Assembly: GCA_947066815.1 (NCBI GenBank) | Contig: CAMSZT010000018.1 | Location: 1-64,000 of the forward strand | Direction of reading: 5' to 3' | From: an uncultured Lachnotalea sp. | GTDB taxonomy: Bacteria; Bacillota; Clostridia; Lachnospirales; Lachnospiraceae | DNA length: 64,000 bases | Part shown: positions 51,485 through 60,908 of the stretch, piece after piece | Numbering within the stretch: position 1 is the first letter of the stretch | How the letters are laid out: each line of letters begins with the position of its first letter | Made by a program: the position numbers and the translations under genes | The notes under the pieces: model-generated | Databases searched by the model: none | The model's input: only the letters and a program-made list of their open reading frames with translations | Told to the model about the DNA's origin: nothing

Positions 51485-53750
51485 CCGTCGCACCTTCCTC
51501 CTTTAGAAGCTGTCTCAGTTTAGTCGAACTGACCCGTTCCGTATAAGGGAAAAACACCAGCTCCGCGCCCTGCTTCTCCAGATATTCCTTATCGGCCATC
51601 CAGCCCGGATGACCCGTATGGTCGTCCCCGGTAAACTGGCAGTCAAACCGGAATAATTTATAAGCGTCCCGGATCCCGTCGCAGGAAACCGGCAGTTCCT
51701 CCGCCCGGTCCACATACCGGCATGCGCGCACGATCTCCAGGCGGTCCTTGCAGGGGATCACCGGGTATTTCCCCTTTTTCCGGTAAACGCCCTCATCCGA
51801 TACCAGTCCCACGATCAGACGGCCGCACTGCTCCTTCGCCTTCCGAAGCAGGTTCAGATGCCCGGCATGGAACATATCAAACACCCCGGCCACATATCCG
51901 ACCGGATACTTCTTAGGGGGCGCCTCCCCTTTGTCCGCGTTTTCCGAACTCTCTGCTTTTGCGGGGACGGTCCGCGGGTATGCTTTGGAGGGATCAAAAA
52001 TAGAGTAGTTGTGCAATCCCAGATCCTCTAACTGCTTCATGACTGACAGATAATTCTTGATGCAGATAAAGATCTTGACGTCTCCCGGCTCCAGCTCCTT
52101 CAGGAGTTCAGGCGGCCGGATCTCGATCCCCTCCAGAGTCTTCCCCCACCGGGACTCGTTGTTGTCAATGACCGCCCAGACCGGATGATCCCTTCCGTAC
52201 ATGGCAAGAAACCGTCCGGCAAAGGTTCCGGAGCCAAAAAGCACCAGCTTCCTGGCCTCCGTCCCTTTAAAAATGTCACCGAAAAGCCTCTGATATTCCG
52301 CCTCTGAATAATTCATCCGCTGACGGTTCGCATTTACGATCTCCGGGTCGCGACGGCATCTCTCATAATAAACCTGAAGCTCTCTTCTCTTTAAAAGGTT
52401 TCCTAAAAACTCCCATTCCATCCGCTGCCAGCGTTCCAGGTGTTTCGTCAGGCCGTACCGCTCATACAGCTCCGTCACCGGAAGCAGCCTGCAGGCGGCC
52501 CCGTTTCCCAGATAGAAACTGCCGATCATGCGAAGAAAAAGGACGTTGGCCGGATAATGCTCCCTGCAGAACTCCTGGTCGTAAAATACAAACTCCCCAT
52601 CCACAAAAAAACTGTTTAACGGCACCAGATCCAGATATCCCTTTCGCAGGATCGCCCCTTCCCCGTCCCCGGTATCCGGCTTTTCAATCTCGGAGGATGC
52701 AAGGATCAGATCCCGGAAATGATCCATGGCCGCAAGAAATTCCTCTTTGTCTCCCTGCAGCAGACGTTTCAGATAAAGCTGGCCGGATTCCGCCTCCACA
52801 TAAGGCATCTGATATACGCCGTTTTCGATCCTTCCCTCCACCACCCGAAGGCCGCGCGCCTTCAGTTCCTTTCCGTGGGCCTCCAGCGCCTCCAGACGTT
52901 TTTCCCCTTCCGGATAAACCGCCCGTTTCTCCACGATCCCCGACTTATGTATAATGGTCAGGAGCGCATCCTCCTTCCCCCGTTCCGTTGAGCCGGTCAC
53001 ATGGCAGACATCCGACAGCCCTCCCCCCAGGGAGCATTCGATCAGCCAGGCGTTTGCCATCTCATGGAACATACCGTTTCGGATCAGGCTGTCATAAAGG
53101 GGCTCTTCCTCCAAAAACACCGTTTCCGGGTGATTGTAGGTCGGAAACACCCGGTTGGCCAGATCTTCATTGGGCAGATAATCCTCCGCATAGAGAAAGG
53201 CCGGATTTTTCAGATCCGAGAGAACAGAAAAAAAACGGAACCGTTCGATCCCTGCTCCCCTGAGCAGGCTCTTTAACGCCTCTTTATCGTAGGTTTTTCC
53301 CAAAAAAGGATCTGCCTTGCTGACATACGCCCGTTTATAATCCTCGATACTGTCCATGCTCCGGCCCGTATAGGGATCCCGGTCCCCGCAGAAATAACGC
53401 AGCCCCAGACGGTTGTTCATGCCGAGAAGCATCCGCCCGTCCGGTTTCAGCAGCGCTTTCCATTCCGCAAGCACCTTTTGCGGCTGTGTGCTCTTTTCCA
53501 GATCTGCGACAGAGACCAGATAGTCGAAAACGCCCCTGTTCTCTTCCTGCCAGTCTGCCCCGCAGCTCTCCTGCCATGTGAGACAGACCACCGTGCCGGC
53601 AGAGGCAGACAGAAGCTCCGCCAGGGCGTCCTCTTCCTTTCCTATATATAAGATCCTGCTGCCGGCCGCAAACTCATACCAGCGGAGCAGGCTCTTTTGG
53701 ATCTCCCGAATCCTTTCATCCAGGCTCATGTCCTCTTTTGATGTCTGCAT
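51474..53750 (-). CDS. Four-domain fusion: methyltransferase, kinase-like, Rossmann-like module, cytidylyltransferase
   Basis: The 758-residue protein has four parts. Residues 20-190: a SAM-methyltransferase-like domain with LKPDGRMLLGMNNRLGLRYF and a degenerate cofactor loop (LYIGKEEDALAEL). Residues 230-440: a kinase-like domain with GYLDLVPLNSFFVDGEFVFYDQEF, which resembles the catalytic and metal sites of WbdD-type kinases that cap O-antigens. Residues 500-590: the cluster module (KLVLFGSGTFAGRF, AVIDNNESRWG). Residues 614-745: a TagD-type glycerol-3-phosphate cytidylyltransferase with GVFDMFHAGHLNLLRKAK (HxGH 628-631) and SSTKLR. It may make CDP-glycerol and modify the chain end. Each part is inferred by family. 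Confidence 0.72.
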   Translation of the reverse strand: MQTSKEDMSLDERIREIQKSLLRWYEFAAGSRILYIGKEEDALAELLSASAGTVVCLTWQESCGADWQEENRGVFDYLVSVADLEKSTQPQKVLAEWKALLKPDGRMLLGMNNRLGLRYFCGDRDPYTGRSMDSIEDYKRAYVSKADPFLGKTYDKEALKSLLRGAGIERFRFFSVLSDLKNPAFLYAEDYLPNEDLANRVFPTYNHPETVFLEEEPLYDSLIRNGMFHEMANAWLIECSLGGGLSDVCHVTGSTERGKEDALLTIIHKSGIVEKRAVYPEGEKRLEALEAHGKELKARGLRVVEGRIENGVYQMPYVEAESGQLYLKRLLQGDKEEFLAAMDHFRDLILASSEIEKPDTGDGEGAILRKGYLDLVPLNSFFVDGEFVFYDQEFCREHYPANVLFLRMIGSFYLGNGAACRLLPVTELYERYGLTKHLERWQRMEWEFLGNLLKRRELQVYYERCRRDPEIVNANRQRMNYSEAEYQRLFGDIFKGTEARKLVLFGSGTFAGRFLAMYGRDHPVWAVIDNNESRWGKTLEGIEIRPPELLKELEPGDVKIFICIKNYLSVMKQLEDLGLHNYSIFDPSKAYPRTVPAKAESSENADKGEAPPKKYPVGYVAGVFDMFHAGHLNLLRKAKEQCGRLIVGLVSDEGVYRKKGKYPVIPCKDRLEIVRACRYVDRAEELPVSCDGIRDAYKLFRFDCQFTGDDHTGHPGWMADKEYLEKQGAELVFFPYTERVSSTKLRQLLKEEGATDEG

Positions 53751-53769
53751 TTTCCGTTCTTCCTTTCCA

Positions 53770-55143
53770 TCACATAAGCGTCCGGACTGCCTCGTCTGTC
53801 CTGAAAATATTTTGAAATCCCTGCTCCTTCAAGGTTACATAAAGCTCATACTGGCTCCATTCCGTTACGGCAATGACCACCGCACAGCAGTCCGCAGCCG
53901 GTTTTGCTTCCCGCACCTCCATGACAGGAAGATCCATGCACACAGTCTTCCCTTCGGCAAGCCTGGTCACAAGAAACGCATCCACACGCCCGCCCTGTTC
54001 CCGGATCGCTTTTGCCAGGCGCTTCCCCACCTGCCCTGCTCCGTAAATGAACACCTTCGGATATTGTTTCAGCTGCTCGAAAAAAGCATTTGCATATATT
54101 GGGATATTTTCAAACCGGCAGACCGTAAGCCTTGCATCCGGGAGCGGCCTGGCCGTTCTTCCAAAAAAACCGTCCCGGTCCGCCAAGATCTCCTGAAGCT
54201 TCCCCCACACGGCAGGCAGGAACGCCTCTTCTGCGACCCATCCCCGCTTCCGGTCCCCATGAAAAGAACTTTCCAGCCTTACCAGCAGCGCATACTGATA
54301 CCAGGCTCCCACCCTGTGATAATGGTCAAGATAGTCCCGGTATCTGGCTGCCGTAAAATACCGGCGAAGTACGGGAGAATCCGTTAAAATATGCCCCAGC
54401 TTCTCTTCCACCCACTGATATTCCTCAAACACACAGAATAATTTCGACGGGTTGTTCATGGAAGAGGCCGGATTATCCCTCCGGTAATGCAGCAGGGCAT
54501 CCTCGATCAGACACACCCGGTCCGCCTGAAGCCACACCTGCAGGGCAAAAGAAATGTCCTGATAAGAGGCGCCCGGCGTCTCGTGAAAACGGATGTCATG
54601 CTCCAGCAGAAAGGACCGCTTATAGAGGCAGGACCAGATAGTGTCGGCAAGATCCAAAAGCTTCGGAAAAGAACGGCCGTTTAACAGCCGGCCCTTCGGA
54701 TAGCCGTCCAGCCTCTCCGAACGCACGCTCTCTCCGTCCCGGTAATTATAAAAGGTCCCCTTTACCACGTCCGCTTCCTGCACCCCCGCCGTATCATAAA
54801 GCTTCTGCAGCATATCCGGCTCCGCAAAATCATCGCTCTCCAGAATGGCGACATACTTCCCTTTCGCATGCTCCAGCGCAACATTCATACTGTTTCCGTA
54901 TCCTGTATTTTTTTTGTGGATGACCCGGATCCTGGGATCCGATGCCCCATAGGCGTCCAGGATGGCTCCGCTCCGGTCCTGGGAGCCGTCGTCCACACAG
55001 ATCAGTTCAAAATTTTCAAAGGTCTGGGCAAGCAGGCTGTCCAGGCACTGCCCCAGATACCGTTCGACATTGTAAACCGGGACCAGCACGGAGATTTCCG
55101 GCTGACCTGCATCCTTTTGCACCCTTTTATGCTCTCTTTCCAT
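53770..55143 (-). CDS. GT2 glycosyltransferase with C-terminal Rossmann-like module
   Basis: The 457-residue protein has a GT2 domain in its first half: EISVLVPVYNVERYLGQC, LICVDDGSQDRSG and the DxD-like ILESDDFAEPD. A helical middle (about 235-350) is followed by the module at about 361-450 (KVFIYGAGQVGKRL, DAFLVTR in place of VDN). ATG 55143 (MEREHKRVQKDAGQ) has AGAGGA upstream; the track start lies 14 codons earlier. It follows the CDP-glycerol transferase gene by about 75 bp and precedes the four-domain gene by 19 bp. The module is the most divergent copy. Confidence 0.82.
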   Translation of the reverse strand: MEREHKRVQKDAGQPEISVLVPVYNVERYLGQCLDSLLAQTFENFELICVDDGSQDRSGAILDAYGASDPRIRVIHKKNTGYGNSMNVALEHAKGKYVAILESDDFAEPDMLQKLYDTAGVQEADVVKGTFYNYRDGESVRSERLDGYPKGRLLNGRSFPKLLDLADTIWSCLYKRSFLLEHDIRFHETPGASYQDISFALQVWLQADRVCLIEDALLHYRRDNPASSMNNPSKLFCVFEEYQWVEEKLGHILTDSPVLRRYFTAARYRDYLDHYHRVGAWYQYALLVRLESSFHGDRKRGWVAEEAFLPAVWGKLQEILADRDGFFGRTARPLPDARLTVCRFENIPIYANAFFEQLKQYPKVFIYGAGQVGKRLAKAIREQGGRVDAFLVTRLAEGKTVCMDLPVMEVREAKPAADCCAVVIAVTEWSQYELYVTLKEQGFQNIFRTDEAVRTLM

Positions 55144-55217
55144 CTGCAATGATCCTCTTTCCTGACTGTATGAATACGGAAACAAACCGCTTCCCCTTTG
55201 CTCTGTAACATCTTCAC

Positions 55218-56828
55218 CTACACAGAAAAAACCGTATCAACGATAAACTGTGCAGCCCGTTCACCGGCATGGCCGTCTTCATGCACCCCATAGCGTTCCA
55301 AAAATGCGGTCACCTTTTCCTCATACTCCTCCCCATGAAATCCCAGGATATTCCGTTCCAGTTCTTCATTGGATTCCGCAGTCGGAAACGGCAGATCGTG
55401 ATATCCGATCAGCAGGTCATATTCATTTAACAGATAATCTTCCAGATCCGTAGCAAACAGAAACACCGGTTTTTTCACAAAAGAAGCCTCAAACATAATA
55501 CTGGAAAAATCCGAGATCAGGATATCGGAGGCCGATACCAGCTCCTGACTGTCTCCGTACAGGCTCACATCAATGACAAAATCCGGTTTTTCCATCTCCT
55601 GCAGCGCAGACGCCACGGAAGGATGCAGCCGGACCAGAATATACCATTCGCCGCCAAACCGCGCCTCCAGTGCCCCTTTGACCCGTTCAAAGTCCAATCC
55701 GATATTGCGGGATTCCGCAGCCGTCTTCCCTTTTGTTTTACTGAACCGGTAAGTGGGCGCATAAATAAGCGCTCTGCGGTCCTTGTCCAGATGATAATAT
55801 CCAAAAACCTTATCCCGGTTCTCCGCCTCACGGAACAATCCGTCCGAACGCGGCGAGCCATACTGCAGCACCTCCCCCTCAAAACCAAAGCCACGGCGGC
55901 AGGATTCCGTATCAAAATCACTGCCTGTAATAATGTGGTCAATTAGTTTCTGCTCTCTTTTCCATACATTGATCTTTTCCGGGACGCCCTGGAACGTCGA
56001 CGCATCCAGATAAAATCTCTTTAATGTGATACTGGCCCAATGCTTGGTCTGGATGTAGATCTGTCCCGGACGCTTGATGATATAGGATGGAACCGGCAGA
56101 TCCAGTATCCACATTGCGGATGTCTCCATTTCATAGATAAAACGTTTCCAGTTTCCCGCATATATTTTTCTGACTCCGTCAGGAACCTCCGCCCGCATGT
56201 CGTTTACTGCCCAGACAAGGTCCAGATCTTTTCCTGCCTTCAACAGGGCTTCCGTAATATATTTGCCATGATCTGTGTAATCCCCATAAGCCTTAAAAAA
56301 AATCCTCTTTCGATTTATTTTCTCCTGCCGGCAGCACATTCCCGCAAACTGTATTTTCTTCTCCTCGCCGCTTTCCTCGATCCCTGTCCTTTTATCTGAT
56401 GCTTCCTGTTCATTGGCCTCCATGATCACCAATACAAAACAATGCTTCATCCCAAGCTGCCCAAGCTGCCCTATGATCGTTCCATAATGATTCGTACTGG
56501 TAACAAGAACTACTACTTCCTCCGGATCATAAACGTCAAACAGCGATATTGCGGAAATTCTCGTTTTCCCAGACTTCAGCCCAAAAGCTTCCGGAATAAA
56601 CTCCTCTATCCAAAATCCCTGTTTTCCACTGTCATTATCAACCACTCCCGCAAGGTTTCCTCGGTCTCCATATCGCTCAAAATAACCTCCCGAGCCTGCT
56701 CCCGCTCCAAACAAAATCAGCTTTTTTTCACTGGCAATCGTTTCAAAATCCGCCCAGGTCTGGCCGTCCAAAGCTTTATTGCCCGAAATATGCTTTCCGT
56801 TTTTTATCGCGCGGTCTATGATTTCCAT
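55218..56828 (-). CDS. CDP-glycerol glycerophosphotransferase with N-terminal Rossmann-like module
   Basis: The 536-residue protein has the module at 35-140 (KLILFGAGAGSGGYF, AGVVDNDSGKQG) and a CDP-glycerol:glycerophosphate glycerophosphotransferase domain (about 175-530) like TagB/TagF. Signatures: IYAPTYRFSKTK, LVRLHPSVAS, and the C-terminal ASDILISDFSSIMFEASFVKKP. TagF-type enzymes polymerise glycerol phosphate from CDP-glycerol; TagB adds the first unit. ATG 56828 has GGGAG six nt upstream. The CDP-glycerol could come from the cytidylyltransferase domain of the four-domain protein. Confidence 0.85.
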   Translation of the reverse strand: MEIIDRAIKNGKHISGNKALDGQTWADFETIASEKKLILFGAGAGSGGYFERYGDRGNLAGVVDNDSGKQGFWIEEFIPEAFGLKSGKTRISAISLFDVYDPEEVVVLVTSTNHYGTIIGQLGQLGMKHCFVLVIMEANEQEASDKRTGIEESGEEKKIQFAGMCCRQEKINRKRIFFKAYGDYTDHGKYITEALLKAGKDLDLVWAVNDMRAEVPDGVRKIYAGNWKRFIYEMETSAMWILDLPVPSYIIKRPGQIYIQTKHWASITLKRFYLDASTFQGVPEKINVWKREQKLIDHIITGSDFDTESCRRGFGFEGEVLQYGSPRSDGLFREAENRDKVFGYYHLDKDRRALIYAPTYRFSKTKGKTAAESRNIGLDFERVKGALEARFGGEWYILVRLHPSVASALQEMEKPDFVIDVSLYGDSQELVSASDILISDFSSIMFEASFVKKPVFLFATDLEDYLLNEYDLLIGYHDLPFPTAESNEELERNILGFHGEEYEEKVTAFLERYGVHEDGHAGERAAQFIVDTVFSV

Positions 56829-56844
56829 CAAACGCTCCCTTCCT

Positions 56845-58404
56845 CTACCAGATCCTGGGTGTCAATACGAAATAATCCTGATTATAAACCCTGGTTCCTT
56901 CCTGCAAAATCTGAAGTATTTCTTCCTGGCCATTTATCAGGCCCACGAACAGAATGGCATCGTCTTTCTCCGGGATGTCCTCCGGCTGATATATGGGCAG
57001 ACCAAACAGCTTCCCCGACCTGTGGCTGTCAATAAACCCCTTCATTTCCAAAAACGGAAAAAATGTTTCGGCCAAAGTCTTCATTGTACCCGCCAGCCGG
57101 CCGGCTCCCCAGATATAAGCCTGCCTCTTCCCTTTTTCTGCCTGCTTCCTGAGGACCTTTTCTATATGAAATATATACCACAGTTTCGTACGCACCAGTT
57201 CTGGATGCATAAAAATATCCTTTTGACTTTCATAGAGCCTTATCAGATCAGAAAACATTTCACGAATATCCGCTATCCTGATTTTCGGAGCATCACAGGC
57301 ATCTTTCAGGACATATCGATAATATCTTGTCAATTCAGCGCTTATGCTCTCAGGAGCATGTACTTTTCTATAAGCAGCTTTTGCGCGGTCAAGGATTTCC
57401 GCTGTCCTGCCTGCTTTTCTTTCCTGATCGAACTGCAAAATTTTCCGGCATATTGCAGATCCGGAATAGCCGTCGCACAAATACCCGTTTACCCCGTCCT
57501 CAATCACCTCAGGCACTCCGGCTACCGGGGTCGATATCACTACCAGCCCATGAGCCAGGGCTTCTGAAATCACATTCGGATAGGATTCGCAGGTACTTCC
57601 GCACAAAAGTACGTCCGCCTGCTCATACTCATCAGCCATATCCGTGCAAAAGCCTGTCATATGTATCCATTCTTCTAATTTCTGTTCCTCCAGATACTGC
57701 CTGCACTCCTTTGCATAAGGATCCCTGTCGTAACCATACAAAAACAATTCCCCGTTTATTCCCTCAGAAAGCGCCGATTCAAAGGCTTTTATTACCTCAA
57801 GCTGATTCTTTCTTGCGCAAACCGCACCGGCGCAGATATATCGCAGCCTGCCGCTGCTTCCCTTTTTGATCCTTTTTGGCCCTGGATCCTCTGCTGCCGT
57901 TCTAATGCAGACGGAATCCGTATGAAGCATTTCCGTCCATATATCCGCATAGTACCAGGAGTCGCAGATATGATAGTGAGGGAATACATCTGTATACGGA
58001 ATCGAAAAAAACTCTCTCCGTATCTGATAAATATTCATAATATGCGGGATTTTCAGTTCCCTGCTCACCAATTCCGCTATCGGATTGATTTGTATGGAAT
58101 GCAGCAGATCCGGAGCATGCCGTTTCACCACATCTCTGACCATCGTATAGTTTTGGACGACTGAAATAATGTCCAGATCCTCCGGCTGCGACGAGACCAG
58201 AAACGGCATCCGCAGTATTTCAATGCCGCTCCTTCCACATAACTCGAAATACTCCTCTGCTATTTTCTCATTCTTATGATTGGATATGGACAAAAGGACC
58301 TCATGGCCTGCCCTCTTCATCAGGACAGCCTGACGAAGCAATGTATTGGCGGCGCCGCCAAACCCCAGCCCTTCATCAAGAAAATACATGATCCTTAAGA
58401 TCAT
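56845..58404 (-). CDS. GT4 glycosyltransferase with C-terminal Rossmann-like module
   Basis: The 519-residue protein is a GT-B family 4 enzyme. The N-terminal Rossmann half opens LRIMYFLDEGLGFGGAANTLL; the C-terminal half has AGAVCARKNQLEVIKAF, GSTCESYPNVISEALAHG with the family 4 Glu pair and VAGVPEVIEDGVNGYL. The cluster module is at 425-510 (AYIWGAGRLAGTM, GFIDSHRSGKLFG). The start overlaps the upstream GT2 gene by 29 bp, with GGGAGG nine nt before the ATG. Sugar donor unknown. Confidence 0.84.
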   Translation of the reverse strand: MILRIMYFLDEGLGFGGAANTLLRQAVLMKRAGHEVLLSISNHKNEKIAEEYFELCGRSGIEILRMPFLVSSQPEDLDIISVVQNYTMVRDVVKRHAPDLLHSIQINPIAELVSRELKIPHIMNIYQIRREFFSIPYTDVFPHYHICDSWYYADIWTEMLHTDSVCIRTAAEDPGPKRIKKGSSGRLRYICAGAVCARKNQLEVIKAFESALSEGINGELFLYGYDRDPYAKECRQYLEEQKLEEWIHMTGFCTDMADEYEQADVLLCGSTCESYPNVISEALAHGLVVISTPVAGVPEVIEDGVNGYLCDGYSGSAICRKILQFDQERKAGRTAEILDRAKAAYRKVHAPESISAELTRYYRYVLKDACDAPKIRIADIREMFSDLIRLYESQKDIFMHPELVRTKLWYIFHIEKVLRKQAEKGKRQAYIWGAGRLAGTMKTLAETFFPFLEMKGFIDSHRSGKLFGLPIYQPEDIPEKDDAILFVGLINGQEEILQILQEGTRVYNQDYFVLTPRIW

Positions 58405-59473
58405 TTACCAGTTCCTCCCATGTAACACGTACTATTTTCCGGTTATCCATTTCGTCTATCTGGGATAAGAGCTCTGCGCTGAATCCCTTTGCCACGATCA
58501 GGACTACTCCATGAAAGAACCGCAGAACCTCCGGTGAAGAAATTCTTATATCCTCTCTGGCCTGTCCCCACAGCGCTTTTTCATTATCAACTAAAAGAGA
58601 AGGATTTGCCCCCATTTCAGACAGGATATGATACAGATCCATTCCCCATCGCCCTGCGCCGAAAACCGCAAGCTCTCCCCCGGCTTCATCTGCCAGTCTT
58701 TTCCTCACATAATCTACAATACAATCCGGATGCTCATCCAACAATTTCCTGAAATAGAAGGGCCCCCATTTGATGCCCATTATCTTTTCCACACACGCCC
58801 GCTCCTCCGGCAAATAAGATGTCAGATACTTTTGGGAAACACGTATCGTTTCATACGCACAGATATCCGATTGCCGGTTACTGATCCCTCCTAAACGAAA
58901 ATTGGCCAGCACCTCATCCAAAAAAACAAATCTAGCCCCGCTTGTATAAAAACGCAGCATCAGCTCATAATCTGCTGCGATTTTAAATTCCAATGAAAAG
59001 CTCCCATATTTCTCATAAATATCTTTTCTGACAAAAGCCGCAGCATGCGGAATTTCCATTTCGTATCTTATTTTTTTTAGATCGGTCGGTATCATAGGTT
59101 TCACAAGCCCATCCGCATCAATCAGGTTCAGACTTCCGTAAACGACATCCGCACCTGAATGGCCGAAGCATCGCCGCACCTTGTTTAAAGCTCCCGGCTC
59201 GTACCAGTCGTCCGAATTGATAATGCCGACAAGCTCTCCCCGGGCTAAAGATATGCCTTTATTCATGGCGTCATAGATTCCCTGATCCGGCTCCCTGACA
59301 ATAATGTCTATGGAGGTCTTATATTGATTTATGATCTCAGGCGTCCTGTCTGTGGATCCGCCGTCTATGATAATGTACTCTGTTTCTTCGTCTTTCTGTC
59401 CGATAACGCTTTGTATCGTCTGTTCAATGGTTGATTCACTGTTCAGGCAAACGGTAATAATTGACATTTTCAT
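58376..59473 (-). CDS. GT2 glycosyltransferase with C-terminal Rossmann-like module
   Basis: The 365-residue protein has a GT2 domain (3-220): MSIITVCLNSESTIEQTIQS, YIIIDGGSTDRTPE, DQGIYDAMNKGISLARGE and IINSDDWYEPG. It resembles the WcaE/EpsE-like subgroup of GT2. The module is at 266-350 (ELAVFGAGRWGMDLY, SLLVDNEKALWG). The start follows AAGAGAA. It overlaps the GT4 gene downstream. Donor sugar unknown. Confidence 0.84.
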   Translation of the reverse strand: MKMSIITVCLNSESTIEQTIQSVIGQKDEETEYIIIDGGSTDRTPEIINQYKTSIDIIVREPDQGIYDAMNKGISLARGELVGIINSDDWYEPGALNKVRRCFGHSGADVVYGSLNLIDADGLVKPMIPTDLKKIRYEMEIPHAAAFVRKDIYEKYGSFSLEFKIAADYELMLRFYTSGARFVFLDEVLANFRLGGISNRQSDICAYETIRVSQKYLTSYLPEERACVEKIMGIKWGPFYFRKLLDEHPDCIVDYVRKRLADEAGGELAVFGAGRWGMDLYHILSEMGANPSLLVDNEKALWGQAREDIRISSPEVLRFFHGVVLIVAKGFSAELLSQIDEMDNRKIVRVTWEELVNDLKDHVFS

Positions 59474-59494
59474 AGAGATTCTCTTCTTCCCTTT

Positions 59495-60907
59495 TCAAAC
59501 ACAGTATGTTGTATTTTCCACTTGAAGCAGTATATTATCCAATCTCTCTTCAAAAAGATCCATTGTAAACTGTTTTTCATATGTTTTTCTTGCGTTTCGT
59601 CCAATGAGCGGTAATTTTTCTCTGTTACATAATACATAGTTCATTTTTTCAGCCAGATCATCTATGTCACCTGTCTTAAAAATAAAGCCGTTTTCGCCAT
59701 TCTCTATGTAGTCTGCCATGCCAGCCGAATCTGATACTATACAAACATTGCTATGCATCATTGATTCTGTTACGACAATTGACATACACTCTTCCATAGA
59801 GGGACATACGAGCACATCTATTTTCCCATATGCTTTCCGAATTTCCTCTCTGTTCATCTCTCCCCCAAAAACTACAGACGGCTCCTGTGAAGCCAGTTCT
59901 ATGATTTCATCGCCGTATGAATCGCGGCCAACCAGGCCGATGATCCAAAACAATGCTTCCTTTTTTAATTCTCCTGATACTTTTTTTATCGCTTTCAAAA
60001 ATATATCCTGTGCCTTTAATGGAATAACCCCTCCAATGACTGCAAAAACCATTTTACTGCTTTTTCTTTCGTCATTTATCCCACTCTGTTCATCCGGTAT
60101 CCCATAGGCAAGCGTTTCTATCATCCTTTCAGGAAAGTAATGATTAAATCCCTTCTGCGCAATTCTGCTCACCGCAAAGATCCTGATGTTTTTGAACCTA
60201 TCTTGTCTTACATATTCGCCAAATTGTTCCAAAACAGGTTCATAAAAAGCCATCGGTTCATGAATCCACCAGATCACAGGCTTTGATCGGCTGATCGCTT
60301 TTGCACACAGCATCATCTGGAAAACATTCACGATCACGAAATCAAACTTCTCTACGAAAGCAAGCTCTTCACTATAAAGATAGGGAAGCGCAGAACAGAT
60401 CATAATATTTAATCCATCATTCTTAAATTCCCTGATAAAAACAGCATTCCCCCCCGGAGCCGCCACTACTACATTATAGTTTCGTTTCTCCAATGCTTTT
60501 GCCGCATAAACGGCTGCTAAAGATCCCCCGTTATAACCAAGATCCGTCGAAATGATAAGAACCTTTTTTCCTGTTGGCAGCACATTGGGATTTCCACAAA
60601 AAAAGAAAAATCTTCCTTTATTTTTTTCACTTTCAAACCTTGTCCAACACCATATTTTTTTTACATCGATCCCCATATCCAGAAGCTGTTTTTTCATGTC
60701 GAGTGTTTTTGCGCTCATAAGAAGGACAACATCAAAAGAAAGAGCTGCAATTTGGTGAACCGCCATTACAGGAATCCCATCTATATATGTCCCTTGTATA
60801 TCCCGGTTATTATCAATAAAGGCCACTCGTTCTACATCCGGATCAGACAAAAGCTTTTCTTTCCTTTTCTCATAGAATCTGCCTGCTCCAAAAACTATAA
60901 CCTTCAC
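59495..60907 (-). CDS. GT4 glycosyltransferase with N-terminal Rossmann-like module
   Basis: The 470-residue protein has the module at its very N terminus (VKVIVFGAGRFYEKR, VAFIDNNRDIQG) and a GT4 enzyme after about residue 105: LIISTDLGYNGGSLAAVYAA, WWIHEPMAF, VIGGVIPLKAQDIFLKAI, CPSMEECMSIVVTESMMH and GENGFIFKTGD. I place the start at GTG 60907, which follows AAAGGGG by five nt and lies right after the upstream TAG. The track start is a TTG nine codons earlier. Base use here is AT-richer than in the genes downstream. Confidence 0.82.
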   Translation of the reverse strand: MKVIVFGAGRFYEKRKEKLLSDPDVERVAFIDNNRDIQGTYIDGIPVMAVHQIAALSFDVVLLMSAKTLDMKKQLLDMGIDVKKIWCWTRFESEKNKGRFFFFCGNPNVLPTGKKVLIISTDLGYNGGSLAAVYAAKALEKRNYNVVVAAPGGNAVFIREFKNDGLNIMICSALPYLYSEELAFVEKFDFVIVNVFQMMLCAKAISRSKPVIWWIHEPMAFYEPVLEQFGEYVRQDRFKNIRIFAVSRIAQKGFNHYFPERMIETLAYGIPDEQSGINDERKSSKMVFAVIGGVIPLKAQDIFLKAIKKVSGELKKEALFWIIGLVGRDSYGDEIIELASQEPSVVFGGEMNREEIRKAYGKIDVLVCPSMEECMSIVVTESMMHSNVCIVSDSAGMADYIENGENGFIFKTGDIDDLAEKMNYVLCNREKLPLIGRNARKTYEKQFTMDLFEERLDNILLQVENTTYCV

Positions 60908-60908
60908 T

